Shown in pieces: positions 1-8,857 of a DNA stretch of 49,236 bases. Source of the DNA: Alkalicoccus luteus (GTDB lineage: Bacteria > Bacillota > Bacilli > Bacillales > Salisediminibacteriaceae). Numbering within the stretch: position 1 is the first letter of the stretch; each line of letters begins with the position of its first letter. The notes under the pieces are model-generated. The model was not told the DNA's origin and ran no database searches. It worked only from the letters and a program-made list of their open reading frames with translations. Made by a program: the position numbers and the translations under genes. Location of the stretch: positions 1 through 49,236 of the forward strand of contig NZ_JAATHJ010000024.1 in the NCBI RefSeq assembly GCF_012034335.1, in the 5' to 3' direction.

Positions 1-380
1 CGGATTCCACAGGCGTCTCCGCCGCACACATCAAGGAAACGACTGAACAACGGCACACAGATATACGTGACTGCTTTTTTACGTCTATTAAGATTTCCAG
101 GAAGTACGGACACCCCCTATTCAACATTGAAACGTCTCATCGGGAAAGTTCTATCCGTATGGAAGCCGATCGTGCATTCATAACCATGCACTTGAAACGC
201 ACTAACAGCTGCCGACATCGGAGGACCTCGACTCCGAGAGGATCAGAACGAGGCGAAGATCCAGCGCTTCCGGCAGCAGGAGGAAGCGGTTAGCTGAGCC
301 CGTTCCCTCCGGAAAGCGAGTGTCCGCAGATACAGGCAGATGCAATGTTATTCACCGAAAATGACTTTATCAACAATCTG
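1..380 (+). mobile_element. 3' part of dispersed MITE-like repeat (copy A), cut by the window edge
   Basis: This stretch has no credible gene. From about 163 to 375 it matches, with scattered differences, the regions 23347-23560 and 39718-39940. Shared blocks include CCGTATGGA, GAGGATCAGAACGAGGCGAA, TTCCCTCCGGAAAGCGA and ATGACTTTATCAAC. The first 60 bases (GATTCCACAGGCG and what follows) match the left half of the complete copy near 39565, so the true left end lies before base 1. The right end stops directly before the terminator hairpin at 381. No transposase is encoded, so it is a non-autonomous element or its remnant. Confidence 0.65.
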
Positions 381-415
381 AAAACTGCCTCTTCTAACGA
401 GAAGAGGCAGTTTTT
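381..415. terminator. Terminator after adenine deaminase, bordering repeat copy A
   Basis: Perfect 14-bp stem (AAACTGCCTCTTCT with its complement), a 4-nt loop, an A-run on one side and a T-run on the other. It can work on both strands. It lies about 65 nt beyond the stop codon of the minus-strand adenine deaminase gene and abuts the repeat element. Confidence 0.85.
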
Positions 416-481
416 GTTTTTTCATTTATTCATACAAGCGGCTTTTGCCTTCATCGTCTGCTTTTCATCCGGCTCTTCCAT

Positions 482-2206
482 TTAGACCGGGCGGTGTTCG
501 CCGAGCTCGCTGTCAAAGTAGCCCATATCCGTCAGCTTTAAAGACGGAATAACAGGAAGACACATGAAGGAAAGTGCAGAAATCGGATTGAATGATCCGC
601 TGAAGCCGGCTTTGGAAAATGAGTGCTCTACCCGTTTCAAATCAGCGGCAGCTGATGCTGCATCTGCCGACGACATCAGTCCGCCAATATCGAGCTGCAT
701 CGTGGCTGCTATCTCGCCGTCTATCACAAGAGCCAGCCCTCCCTGCATGCCTTCCACCGCGTTAACCGCCTGTTCTATCTCTTCGTCAGAGTATCCGGCT
801 GCGACAATATTATGGGAATCGTGAGCTGTCGTCAGCGCAAATGCGCCCTTCGTAAACTGCAGCCCTTTAATGAACCCGACCCCGATATTTCCTGTTTCGT
901 GGTGACGCTCAAATACGGCCAGCTTCATCATATCCTGAGCGGGATCCGGTTGGAAGAATCCATCTTCTGAAGGCAGCCTGTAAGCACCTTTTCCCGTCAC
1001 AATACTATCGGGGCGGTATTCAATGCAGAGCGCTTCTGCTTTCTCTGCTTTCACCTTCAGGTCCGCAAGCTTAAATGGCTTCAGCCTTACTGAAGTTGTC
1101 AACGATTCAGGTGGTGTCACTTGAACAGATGGTCCTTCTGTCAATGTTCCATGTTCAGCCGTTAATCTGCCATCGCAGAATACGTGTGTCGGACGAAAGT
1201 CTTCCAGATCCTCTACGATCAGCAGGTCTGCATCCCGACCGGGTGCAACTGCTCCTTTTGTATGAAGCTGAAAGCATTCTGCCGCATGCAGAGTTGCCAT
1301 CTGCACCGCTGTCACAGGATCGAGTCCTTCTTTAATTGCAATCCTTACAGAGGCATCGATGCTTCCATCATCAATCAGTTCATCCAGGTGCTTATCGTCA
1401 GTACAAAACAGAAACCTGCGGGCGTTTCCTGAAGTAACAGCCGGCAGCACCTGACGCAGATCCTTTGCGGCTGAACCTTCACGGATGATCACGTACATGC
1501 CGTGTTTCACCCGTTCGAGCGCCTCTTCAGCCGTTGTACACTCATGATCGGTTGTAATACCGGCTGCTGCATAGACGTTTACCTGGCGCGCAGAAAATCC
1601 TGCTCCATGTCCATCTATATTCAGCCCCCGGTCTTCTGCATCGGAGAGCTTTTGCATCATATCGTCATCCTGCTGTTCCACAGCAGGGTAGTTCATCACT
1701 TCTGCCAGTCCGATCACGCGCGGATGATCATATAGCGGGCGCAAGTCCTCAGCGTTCAATTCTGCTCCAGCATGTTCAAACGGCGTAGCCGGCACACATG
1801 AAGGGAGCATAAAGCGGACATCGAGCGGAACGTGCTCAGAGTCATCCAGCATATAGCGGATGCCTGCTGCTCCTTTTACGTTGGCAATCTCATGCGGGTC
1901 TGTCACAACGGTGGTGACACCCTTTGGTACGACTACATCGGAGAATCTCGCCGGCGATACCATAGAAGATTCGATGTGAACGTGACCGTCTATCAATCCA
2001 GGAACGACGTAGCGGCCGTTGACATCCATTTCTTCTTTGCCTGAGAACTGACCGACTCCGGCAATAATGCCGTCCTGAATGGCTATATCACCGGTTTCAA
2101 TTTCCCCGGAAAAAACGTTGACGATTCTCGCGCCCTTTAATACAAAATCGGCTTTCTGTTCGTGAGCAGCCGTCTTCATCACTCTCTTTCTCGTTGCTTG
2201 TTCCAT
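482..2206 (-). CDS. ade: Adenine deaminase
   Basis: 574 aa, close to the 577 aa of Bacillus subtilis AdeC. It hydrolyses adenine to hypoxanthine and ammonia in purine salvage, in the cytoplasm. The amidohydrolase metal site is visible: HVHIESSM near residue 75 follows VVPGLIDG, then GHGAGFS near 200, a TTDHECTT segment, and FCTDDKH near 268. The C-terminal part carries the adenine-deaminase-specific domain with IGVGFIKG and AHDSHN. The ATG start is preceded by GAGGAG at 7-nt spacing. It is transcribed alone from a sigma-A-like promoter with TATAAT at 2238-2243, diverging from the MFS gene, and ends at the hairpin at 381-415. No purine riboswitch is visible in the short leader. Confidence 0.95.
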   Translation of the reverse strand: MEQATRKRVMKTAAHEQKADFVLKGARIVNVFSGEIETGDIAIQDGIIAGVGQFSGKEEMDVNGRYVVPGLIDGHVHIESSMVSPARFSDVVVPKGVTTVVTDPHEIANVKGAAGIRYMLDDSEHVPLDVRFMLPSCVPATPFEHAGAELNAEDLRPLYDHPRVIGLAEVMNYPAVEQQDDDMMQKLSDAEDRGLNIDGHGAGFSARQVNVYAAAGITTDHECTTAEEALERVKHGMYVIIREGSAAKDLRQVLPAVTSGNARRFLFCTDDKHLDELIDDGSIDASVRIAIKEGLDPVTAVQMATLHAAECFQLHTKGAVAPGRDADLLIVEDLEDFRPTHVFCDGRLTAEHGTLTEGPSVQVTPPESLTTSVRLKPFKLADLKVKAEKAEALCIEYRPDSIVTGKGAYRLPSEDGFFQPDPAQDMMKLAVFERHHETGNIGVGFIKGLQFTKGAFALTTAHDSHNIVAAGYSDEEIEQAVNAVEGMQGGLALVIDGEIAATMQLDIGGLMSSADAASAAADLKRVEHSFSKAGFSGSFNPISALSFMCLPVIPSLKLTDMGYFDSELGEHRPV

Positions 2207-2237
2207 GTCTTCACTCCTCGCACTGCTTTGTTCTCCT

Positions 2238-2266
2238 ATTATACTGAAGGAGTTGTCAGACGTCTA
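2238..2266 (-). promoter_or_regulatory. Sigma-A-like promoter of ade
   Basis: On the minus strand, TAGACG (2261-2266), a 17-nt spacer and a perfect TATAAT (2238-2243), 32 nt before the ade start codon. The -35 box matches the consensus at four of six positions. Confidence 0.6.
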
Positions 2267-2356
2267 CGTCTTACTAGTTCCTTCCGGTACCCGGCATGAT
2301 GGAAATAGTGGTACACTTTTCAATAGATTATCCAATACATACGAGGAGGATGTCAG

Positions 2357-3838
2357 TTGCCCGAATCAGGAGGCGTATCCAGACGAAGCCTGCTCATTGC
2401 AGCGATCCTGCTGACAGGCTCTTTTTTAACGATATTAAATCAAACACTTATGATAACAGCGATTCCTCCCATCATGCAGGAAATGAACGTCACGGCTAAT
2501 ACCGCCCAGTGGCTGACGACTGTTTTCATGCTCGTAAACGGGATTATGATTCCTGTTACTGCTTTTTTAATCGAAAAATTCACGACACGGCAGCTGTTTA
2601 TGACGGCGATGCTCACATTCACAGCCGGAACGATTGTAGGCGGTCTCGCTGACAGCTTCGGTATGCTGATCGCAGGCCGCGTGATTCAATCTGCCGGAGC
2701 AGGCATTATGCTTCCGCTGATGCAGACCGTTTTTCTGCTTATTTTTCCAATTGAGAAACGCGGCACAGTAATGGGCTTTGTCGGTCTGACAATCTCGTTT
2801 GCGCCAGCTCTCGGTCCCGCTTTATCCGGTTGGGTGATCGAGACCTTCGCATGGCGTTACTTGTTCTGGCTCGTTCTTCCGCTTATTCTGATTCTTATCT
2901 TACTCGCTTGGAAGCTGCTGAATAATGTGACCGAACTGAAAAATCCGAAGGTCGATCCCGCTTCTATTATGCTCTCTTCCTTTGGCTTTGGCGGACTGCT
3001 TTATGGATTCACAAGTGCCGGGAATGCCGGCTGGCTGTCTCCCATCACGCTCTTATCATTAGCTGTCAGCGTTATCTGTCTTTATGCCTTTATTACACGT
3101 CAGCTCCGTATGGTTCACCCGATGCTGGAGTTCCGCGTGTTTAAGCTGCGGACATTTACCATTGCCACAGCCGTCGGCATGATCGGCTTTCTCGGCCTGA
3201 TCGGAATGGAAACACTCATTCCGCTTTACCTGCAGGAAATGCGTGGATTTACCGCATTTGACTCCGGTCTCGCGCTGCTTCCTGGCGCGCTCATATCCGG
3301 ACTGATGTCTCCTTTAACAGGTTATATTTTTGACCGGATTGGAGCGAGAGCACTCGCCTTTACAGGGTTAACGATTATGAGCGGTGCCACTGCTGCTTTC
3401 TTGTTTGTCGATGCCTATGCAACCATTACCTTCATTGCACTTTTGTTTGCGGTGCGTATGTTTGGCTTTTCGATGGTGATGATGCCGATTACTACGGCCG
3501 GACTGAATGAACTTCCGCGCAAGCTGATTCCGCACGGTGCTGCTATGAACAACACGATGCGGCAGATCGCTGCCTCTGTCGGAACAGCCCTGCTCGTCAC
3601 AATTATGACCACGACAGCAATGCAGCTGGAAACCGGAACAGTAGACCGGACTCCGGACATCATCGGCATGAACGTCGCGATGGGCTTTCTGACGGCTCTT
3701 ACGTTTTCGGGACTCATTCTCATCTTTTTCCTTCGTCCAAGAAAACCGATGTCTGACGAAGAATGGGATGCAGAATTCGGACCGACCCGGGATGAAACAG
3801 GAGCCCCAGTTCGACCGGACACGGTTAAGAAAAAATAA
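2357..3838 (+). CDS. DHA2-family (14-TM) MFS drug efflux transporter
   Basis: 493 aa with about 14 hydrophobic segments, the EmrB/QacA/LmrB architecture of proton-coupled multidrug exporters. The N-terminus reads LNQTLMITAIPPIMQEMN, the usual TM1 motif of the family. A motif-C-like GLTISFAPALGPALSGW in TM5 supports an exporter rather than an importer. The C-terminal tail is hydrophilic (EEWDAEFGPTRDETG). The start is TTG at 2357 because GAGGAGGA lies 6 nt upstream; no ATG in this frame has a comparable site. It diverges from ade and converges on the ABC gene, sharing the terminator at 3912-3952. The substrate cannot be told from sequence. Confidence 0.9.
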   Translation: MPESGGVSRRSLLIAAILLTGSFLTILNQTLMITAIPPIMQEMNVTANTAQWLTTVFMLVNGIMIPVTAFLIEKFTTRQLFMTAMLTFTAGTIVGGLADSFGMLIAGRVIQSAGAGIMLPLMQTVFLLIFPIEKRGTVMGFVGLTISFAPALGPALSGWVIETFAWRYLFWLVLPLILILILLAWKLLNNVTELKNPKVDPASIMLSSFGFGGLLYGFTSAGNAGWLSPITLLSLAVSVICLYAFITRQLRMVHPMLEFRVFKLRTFTIATAVGMIGFLGLIGMETLIPLYLQEMRGFTAFDSGLALLPGALISGLMSPLTGYIFDRIGARALAFTGLTIMSGATAAFLFVDAYATITFIALLFAVRMFGFSMVMMPITTAGLNELPRKLIPHGAAMNNTMRQIAASVGTALLVTIMTTTAMQLETGTVDRTPDIIGMNVAMGFLTALTFSGLILIFFLRPRKPMSDEEWDAEFGPTRDETGAPVRPDTVKKK

Positions 3839-3911
3839 AACGTTCGCTTGTATACCTTCACACAGCACTTTTCGGGTTTAGAACCGACTACGTCAACCTG
3901 CTTATGCTCAA

Positions 3912-3952
3912 CGTAAAAATCTCCGGATCACAGCGATCCGGAGATTTTTACG
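3912..3952. terminator. Bidirectional terminator between convergent genes
   Basis: Perfect 18-bp stem starting CGTAAAAATCTCC, 5-nt loop ACAGC, with A/T runs inside both outer arms. It separates the plus-strand MFS gene from the minus-strand ABC exporter gene. Confidence 0.9.
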
Positions 3953-3977
3953 AGCGTATTTAATCGTGTCAAAGAAC

Positions 3978-5807
3978 TTACACTGCAGCCGTACTGCCCT
4001 GCTGAAACTGGGAGCGGACCATCCCCGCATAGTAGCCGCCTTGTTCAAGCAAGTCTTCGTGGCTGCCGGTCTCCATAATCCTGCCTTCTTGAAGAACGAC
4101 GATTTGGTCTGCTTCACGGATTGTATTCAGGCGATGGGCAATGACGAGGCTGGTGCGGCCTTTCATAAGCCGTTTGAGAGCCTGCTGGATTTTCACTTCA
4201 GTCACCGTATCAATGCTGCTCGTCGCTTCGTCAAGGACAAGGACAGCCGGATCTGCAAGCAAGGCTCTCGCGATCGATAAAAGCTGCTTCTGCCCCTGGC
4301 TGATGCCGCCTCCTTCTGAATCAATCACCGTCTGATAGCCGTCAGGAAGCTGGTTAATAAAGGAATGCGCATTCGCATCCGCCGAGGCCTGATAAACGTC
4401 TTCATCCGTGGCATGAAGCTTCCCGTAGCGAATATTTTCCAAAATGGTACCGGAAAATAAGAACGTATCCTGCAGCACGAACGCCATCTGTCTGCGCAGC
4501 GACGCTTTTCGCACTTGGAGAATATTTTGACCATCGATCGTGATCCGTCCTTCATCCGGCTCATAAAAGCGGGCCAGAAGACTGATAATGGTTGTTTTAC
4601 CTGCTCCGGTCGGGCCAACAAATGCGACTGTTTCTCCCCGCTTTGCCGAAAACGAAATCTGTTCAACGGTCCGTTCACTGCCGTAGCCGAAAGAAACCTG
4701 CTCAAACGAGACGTTCCCTTCTGTCAACGTTAGGTTTTCACGCTCCGCTTCTTGTTCAAATTCGTCTGTTTCATCCATGATCTGAAACACGCGCTCCGCT
4801 CCTGCTACCGCGGATAACAGAACGTTAAACTGGTTGGCAAGATCGTTCAGCGGCCTTGTAAATTGGCGGGCGTATTCTGCAAAAATGACTATCACACCAA
4901 TCGTTACCATCCCATTCAGCGCCAGCAGTCCCCCGGCCCCGGCGATAACGGCAAAGCTGAGGTTATTCAGCATGTTCATCAGCTTTGGAATAAAGCCTGA
5001 AATCGTCTGTGCCCAGAATCCGGCATGACGGAGCCGTTCGTTTTTTTCAGTGAAGGAGTCGATGACCTCCTCCTCCCTGGAGAAAGCTTTGACAATCTGC
5101 TGGCCGGACATCGTTTCCTGTACGTATCCGTTCACATCACCAAGCCTCTTTTGCTGCTCTTTAAACAACGGCCCTGTCCGCTTCGTGATCCACTTCATTC
5201 CGATCACCATCATTGGCACAATCGTCAGAGTTAAAACGGTTAACAGCGGACTTAAGTAAAGCATCACAATCAGGATACCACCGAGTGTCAGCACACTTTG
5301 AATGATTTGAATGACAGAACTGTTCAGCGTATTGCTGATGTTATCTATATCATTTGTCAGCCGGCTCATTAAATCTCCCTGCTGACGGCGGTCGAAAAAT
5401 GGAACCGGCAGCCGCTGCAGATGATCAAACAGGTCCGTCCGGATTGTGTAAACTGCCTTCTGAGCGACAGCTACCATCCAAAAGTGCTGCAGGAATACAC
5501 TGACAGAATGCACAATGTACACCACTGCCAGCGCGATTAGCATGTAGCCGATCCAGCTGAGGTCTCCATCCACTAAAAATGTATCGATTGATAAGCCTAC
5601 AAGCAGGGGGCCTGTCAGCGCCATTGCCGAAGACAACGCGATCATCAAGGTAACGAGAATCAGCTTCGCCCGGTGAACAGCTAAATATCCCCAGACACGC
5701 TTTAATGTCCCCTTCCAGTCTGCTGCACGCTTTTTCATGTCCGGTTCTGTTTCCGGAATCAGTTTTTTATGCTGGAACGGTTCAATCAGCGGATGCTTCT
5801 CAGCCAT
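3978..5807 (-). CDS. ABC exporter half-transporter, consensus-site subunit (YfiC/BmrD-like)
   Basis: 609 aa: a six-TM exporter domain (about 60-330) fused to an ATPase domain (about 370-600). The Walker A is GPTGAGKTT and the Walker B LVLDEATSS has the catalytic Glu, but the signature is SQGQK instead of LSGGQ. Its partner at 5800-7515 has the reverse pattern, the mark of a heterodimeric exporter with one degenerate ATP site. The start is ATG at 5807, with AGGAGG 8 nt upstream, rather than the first in-frame ATG. It overlaps the partner's 3' end by 8 nt, implying translational coupling. Sizes fit YfiB/YfiC better than BmrC/BmrD. Likely role is drug or lipid export; the substrate is unknown. 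Confidence 0.88.
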   Translation of the reverse strand: MAEKHPLIEPFQHKKLIPETEPDMKKRAADWKGTLKRVWGYLAVHRAKLILVTLMIALSSAMALTGPLLVGLSIDTFLVDGDLSWIGYMLIALAVVYIVHSVSVFLQHFWMVAVAQKAVYTIRTDLFDHLQRLPVPFFDRRQQGDLMSRLTNDIDNISNTLNSSVIQIIQSVLTLGGILIVMLYLSPLLTVLTLTIVPMMVIGMKWITKRTGPLFKEQQKRLGDVNGYVQETMSGQQIVKAFSREEEVIDSFTEKNERLRHAGFWAQTISGFIPKLMNMLNNLSFAVIAGAGGLLALNGMVTIGVIVIFAEYARQFTRPLNDLANQFNVLLSAVAGAERVFQIMDETDEFEQEAERENLTLTEGNVSFEQVSFGYGSERTVEQISFSAKRGETVAFVGPTGAGKTTIISLLARFYEPDEGRITIDGQNILQVRKASLRRQMAFVLQDTFLFSGTILENIRYGKLHATDEDVYQASADANAHSFINQLPDGYQTVIDSEGGGISQGQKQLLSIARALLADPAVLVLDEATSSIDTVTEVKIQQALKRLMKGRTSLVIAHRLNTIREADQIVVLQEGRIMETGSHEDLLEQGGYYAGMVRSQFQQGSTAAV

Positions 5808-7515
5808 GTAAAGCACCTCCTGCCTGCGTTTCATATATCTGCCTGTACAATTCGGAATGCTTCAGCAGTTCGTCGTGTGACCCAACCGCTTCCACCGTTC
5901 CATTATCAAGCAGGATGACCTTATCTGCTTCCATGGCAGTGCTTAGTTTCTGCGTGATCATCAGCGTTGTGCATGAATAGGTATCAAGCGCCTTGAGGAG
6001 CCTCATTTCAGTATTTACATCGAGCGCACTTGTGCTGTCATCGAGGAGCAGAATGCGCGGATTCCGGATTAAAGCACGCGCAATCGATATACGCTGCTTT
6101 TGACCTCCCGACAAATTAACGCCGCGCTGTCCGATCCGAGTATGCAGCCCGTCCGGCAGTTCGCTCACGGAATCGAAAATCTGTGCATCACGGAGGACCT
6201 GCTCCATTTCAGCGTCCGTCGCATCCTGCTTTCCCCAGCGAAGATTTTCAGCTATTGTTCCGCTGAACAGAACCGCTTCCTGCGGCACGTAGCCAACCCA
6301 CCTCCGCAGTTCCTTCCACTTGAGTGATGTCAGAGGCTTTCCGTCCAAAAGTACGCGCCCCTGTGTAGGGTCATACAACCGTAAAATCAGCTGCAGCAGC
6401 GTCGTTTTCCCGGATCCGGTTGCACCTAAGAGAGCTGTACGCTCGCCCGCTTTCAGATGAACCCGCAGACCCTGCAGTGCTTTTCTCGTTTCATCAGGGT
6501 ATTGAAAAGAAACGTTATCCATGTCAATTTCACCTGCTGGTTCACCGACAGCTCGCGAGCCGTCCTCCATTTCTTCTTCTACAGCAAGCACGTCTCCGAT
6601 CCGTTCAGCAGATGCTTTCGCACGGGAAAAGATAATAATACTCATTGAAAAAATGGAGAGCGCACCAGTCATACGTGTGATGTAGTTAATAACAGCCACT
6701 GTTTCCCCGACCGAAACTGCTCCGGTATTTACTCCTTGCGTTCCAAACCAGAGTACGACCATAATCGACACGTTCATAATGAGTAAAATAATCGGCATTG
6801 TGGCTTCGACGATCCGCAGCGTTTTTACGGTACGTCCCTGAAGCGTTTCTGATGCATCATGAAATCGGTCTGACTCGTGCGTCAGCCGTGAGTATGATTT
6901 GATGAGCCGCACGGCTTTTAAATTCTCCTGCACGACGCTGTTAACTCCGTCAACTCCAGCCTGAACCTTTTTAAACAACCGACCCGCCAGCTTCATGATT
7001 GAAAGCAGAATAACGAGCAGCACCGGCACAGCGACTAAAAGTACGAGCGCCAGCTGCCAGTTCACAATGAGCGCCATGATGACTGAGCCTGCTACAAGCA
7101 GAGGAGCCCGAAGCATAATTCTAAGGCTCATAAAAATCGTATTCTGAAGCTGATTAACATCGTTCGTGATTCTTGTCAGCAGCGAAGAGGTCGGAAACTG
7201 CTGAAAATTCTTCATAGAAAATGTCTGAATACGTCTAAATAAATCCGTACGCAGATCGTACCCTGTGTACTGACTGGCATGTGCAGCATAAAACGAGTTA
7301 ATAATCCCTGCCGCAAACGCAATTATGGAAAAAAGCAGCATGATGCTGCCCCAGAACACCACGGTATTCAAATCATTTGTCATAATGCCATCATCAATAA
7401 TCCGGGCTATCAATAGCGGCTGAAGCAGCTCCACGGTTAATTCAACCATCGTGAGTGCGAGGGCAGCAGCTACCATCAGTCGGTAACGTCTTAAATAATT
7501 CCATATGAGTTTCAT
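5800..7515 (-). CDS. ABC exporter half-transporter, degenerate-site subunit (YfiB/BmrC-like)
   Basis: 571 aa, exporter-type TM domain (about 1-310) plus ATPase. Walker A is GATGSGKTT, the signature is canonical LSGGQKQR, but the Walker B reads LLLDDSTSALD, with Asp where the catalytic Glu normally sits. Combined with the SQGQK signature of the downstream partner, this makes one degenerate and one consensus ATP site. The pair is therefore predicted to work only as a heterodimer. It is the first gene of a two-gene operon. Only a weak ribosome-binding site is seen before the ATG (AAAGG, about 12 nt). Confidence 0.88.
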   Translation of the reverse strand: MKLIWNYLRRYRLMVAAALALTMVELTVELLQPLLIARIIDDGIMTNDLNTVVFWGSIMLLFSIIAFAAGIINSFYAAHASQYTGYDLRTDLFRRIQTFSMKNFQQFPTSSLLTRITNDVNQLQNTIFMSLRIMLRAPLLVAGSVIMALIVNWQLALVLLVAVPVLLVILLSIMKLAGRLFKKVQAGVDGVNSVVQENLKAVRLIKSYSRLTHESDRFHDASETLQGRTVKTLRIVEATMPIILLIMNVSIMVVLWFGTQGVNTGAVSVGETVAVINYITRMTGALSIFSMSIIIFSRAKASAERIGDVLAVEEEMEDGSRAVGEPAGEIDMDNVSFQYPDETRKALQGLRVHLKAGERTALLGATGSGKTTLLQLILRLYDPTQGRVLLDGKPLTSLKWKELRRWVGYVPQEAVLFSGTIAENLRWGKQDATDAEMEQVLRDAQIFDSVSELPDGLHTRIGQRGVNLSGGQKQRISIARALIRNPRILLLDDSTSALDVNTEMRLLKALDTYSCTTLMITQKLSTAMEADKVILLDNGTVEAVGSHDELLKHSELYRQIYETQAGGALHG

Positions 7516-7585
7516 AGCTGTTCGCGCCTTTCTGACGATTCTGTCTACTTAAGCTTACCACATTTATTTTTGTACCCGAAGCAGT

Positions 7586-8578
7586 TTACGCAAAACGGTA
7601 GTAGAGCAGCAGAATTAAGGCGAGAGCGAATAAGAAATGCACGGATACATAGACCATTTTCTGCCACGTTTTCTGATGATAGGCGACTGGTGGCCTGTAA
7701 AATGCGCTTCCTTCTATTATAAATGTGAAGAGGATAATATGAATCGGAAAATGACCGACCAGTTCAAGCCATCCGAATAAGAAAGCTGTGCCAATAAAAA
7801 TACCGGTCAGCACGACAGCGAGGACGCGGTTCAGCATCCCTACAATTAAAAGATACCCGACAGCAAATTCGACGTAGCCTGTGAGCATCGCAAACAGATC
7901 AGGACTAAACCCAAATGTCGGTACCCCGTGGTTTACAATGACATTCTCAGCCATATCCGGGTACACCCATTTTTCAGCTGCCACCCAGCACAGAGAAAGT
8001 CCGGTCGTTAAATAGAGGACCGGATAGTTCCAAGCTTGCAGCCTCGTTTTATACAGCAACAGTACAAATGCTATTCCCAAATAAAACACGTAGTCCAACA
8101 TGTGCAGCCAGCCAAACTCCATCACTGAAAACAGATAGAGCGCAATAAGAATACCTGATGCAATGCGGACTGTTATTCTGAGAGGACTCAGCAAGAGAAC
8201 CACCATGACAGCTGTCACGACCGCCAGAAGCCCCTGCAGCTCCAGCAGTTCCGGCGCAAAAAGCCCGCCTTGCAAAAACTGGATGACAAAGGCAGCCGCG
8301 GTCCCGTATTGCAGCAGCGTAAACGTATAATGCCTGAGAGAAGCAATCCGCTTATCAAGCTTTACGAACGGCTGTTTCGTTTTCATTTTATCCAGCAGCC
8401 CGGGCAGCAGACTAAGCAGAACAGCAGTCAGTAGCGCCGTGATCATAAACGCGGGACTCATAATCGCTTCGATCGGAGCTCGTTCCGCCTCTTCTTCCGT
8501 AAACCACTTAACGTGTGCAGCTGCGGATGCCGGAAGTAAAAGTACGATGGCCGCTGCAGCTAATATCCGCTTTGTCAT
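7586..8578 (-). CDS. DoxX-like polytopic membrane protein
   Basis: 330 aa. An N-terminal signal-like segment (ILAAAAIVLLLPASAAA) is followed by an extracytoplasmic HVKWFTEEEAERAP stretch and then about eight to nine hydrophobic segments. Late segments such as GYVEFAVGYLLIVGMLNRVLAVV resemble DoxX/DoxD-type membrane proteins. Function is not established. The start is ATG at 8578, with GGAGG 7 nt upstream; the longer reading has no ribosome-binding site. It lies 70 nt upstream of the ABC exporter pair on the same strand and diverges from the glucosidase gene. It may be cotranscribed with the exporter. Confidence 0.7.
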   Translation of the reverse strand: MTKRILAAAAIVLLLPASAAAHVKWFTEEEAERAPIEAIMSPAFMITALLTAVLLSLLPGLLDKMKTKQPFVKLDKRIASLRHYTFTLLQYGTAAAFVIQFLQGGLFAPELLELQGLLAVVTAVMVVLLLSPLRITVRIASGILIALYLFSVMEFGWLHMLDYVFYLGIAFVLLLYKTRLQAWNYPVLYLTTGLSLCWVAAEKWVYPDMAENVIVNHGVPTFGFSPDLFAMLTGYVEFAVGYLLIVGMLNRVLAVVLTGIFIGTAFLFGWLELVGHFPIHIILFTFIIEGSAFYRPPVAYHQKTWQKMVYVSVHFLFALALILLLYYRFA

Positions 8579-8728
8579 GCGAGTTCCTCCAGTCATTATG
8601 CAGATAGAATGATTTACCCTTTCCTGCCCGCTATCCAAACACTTCCATCTGCACCTCATTCGATTTGCGCAGCGCTATTCATCATCATTAAATCTGCCAT
8701 ACAAAAGCGTTCAATTGTGCAGAACCGA

Positions 8729-8757
8729 TTGTGTTTTTGCCATGAATTCGGTATCAT
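8729..8757 (+). promoter_or_regulatory. Candidate promoter of the glucosidase gene
   Basis: TTGTGT (8729-8734), 17-nt spacer, TATCAT (8752-8757), about 100 nt upstream of the glucosidase start. The palindromic operator at 8809-8828 lies downstream of it, suited to roadblock repression. Confidence 0.45.
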
Positions 8758-8808
8758 AATGGAGAAAGTGCTTGTGAGCGCTTTTTCTTTTATTACGTTG
8801 TAAAACCG

Positions 8809-8828
8809 GTTGCACAAATCCGTGCAAC
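8809..8828. promoter_or_regulatory. LacI-type palindromic operator before the glucosidase
   Basis: GTTGCAC, 6-nt spacer, GTGCAAC: perfect 7-bp arms, 30 nt upstream of the glucosidase ATG and downstream of the predicted promoter. The shape fits a sugar-responsive LacI/GalR-family repressor site; no such regulator lies in the window. A weak cre-like stretch (TGTGAGCGCT) lies at 8774-8783. Confidence 0.5.
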
Positions 8829-8857
8829 TCCTGATAAATAGATGAGGTGAACTAAAC

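Noticed and set aside
2207-2350. Purine riboswitch before ade
   Set aside because: The leader between promoter and start is about 25 nt, too short, and no aptamer core is present.
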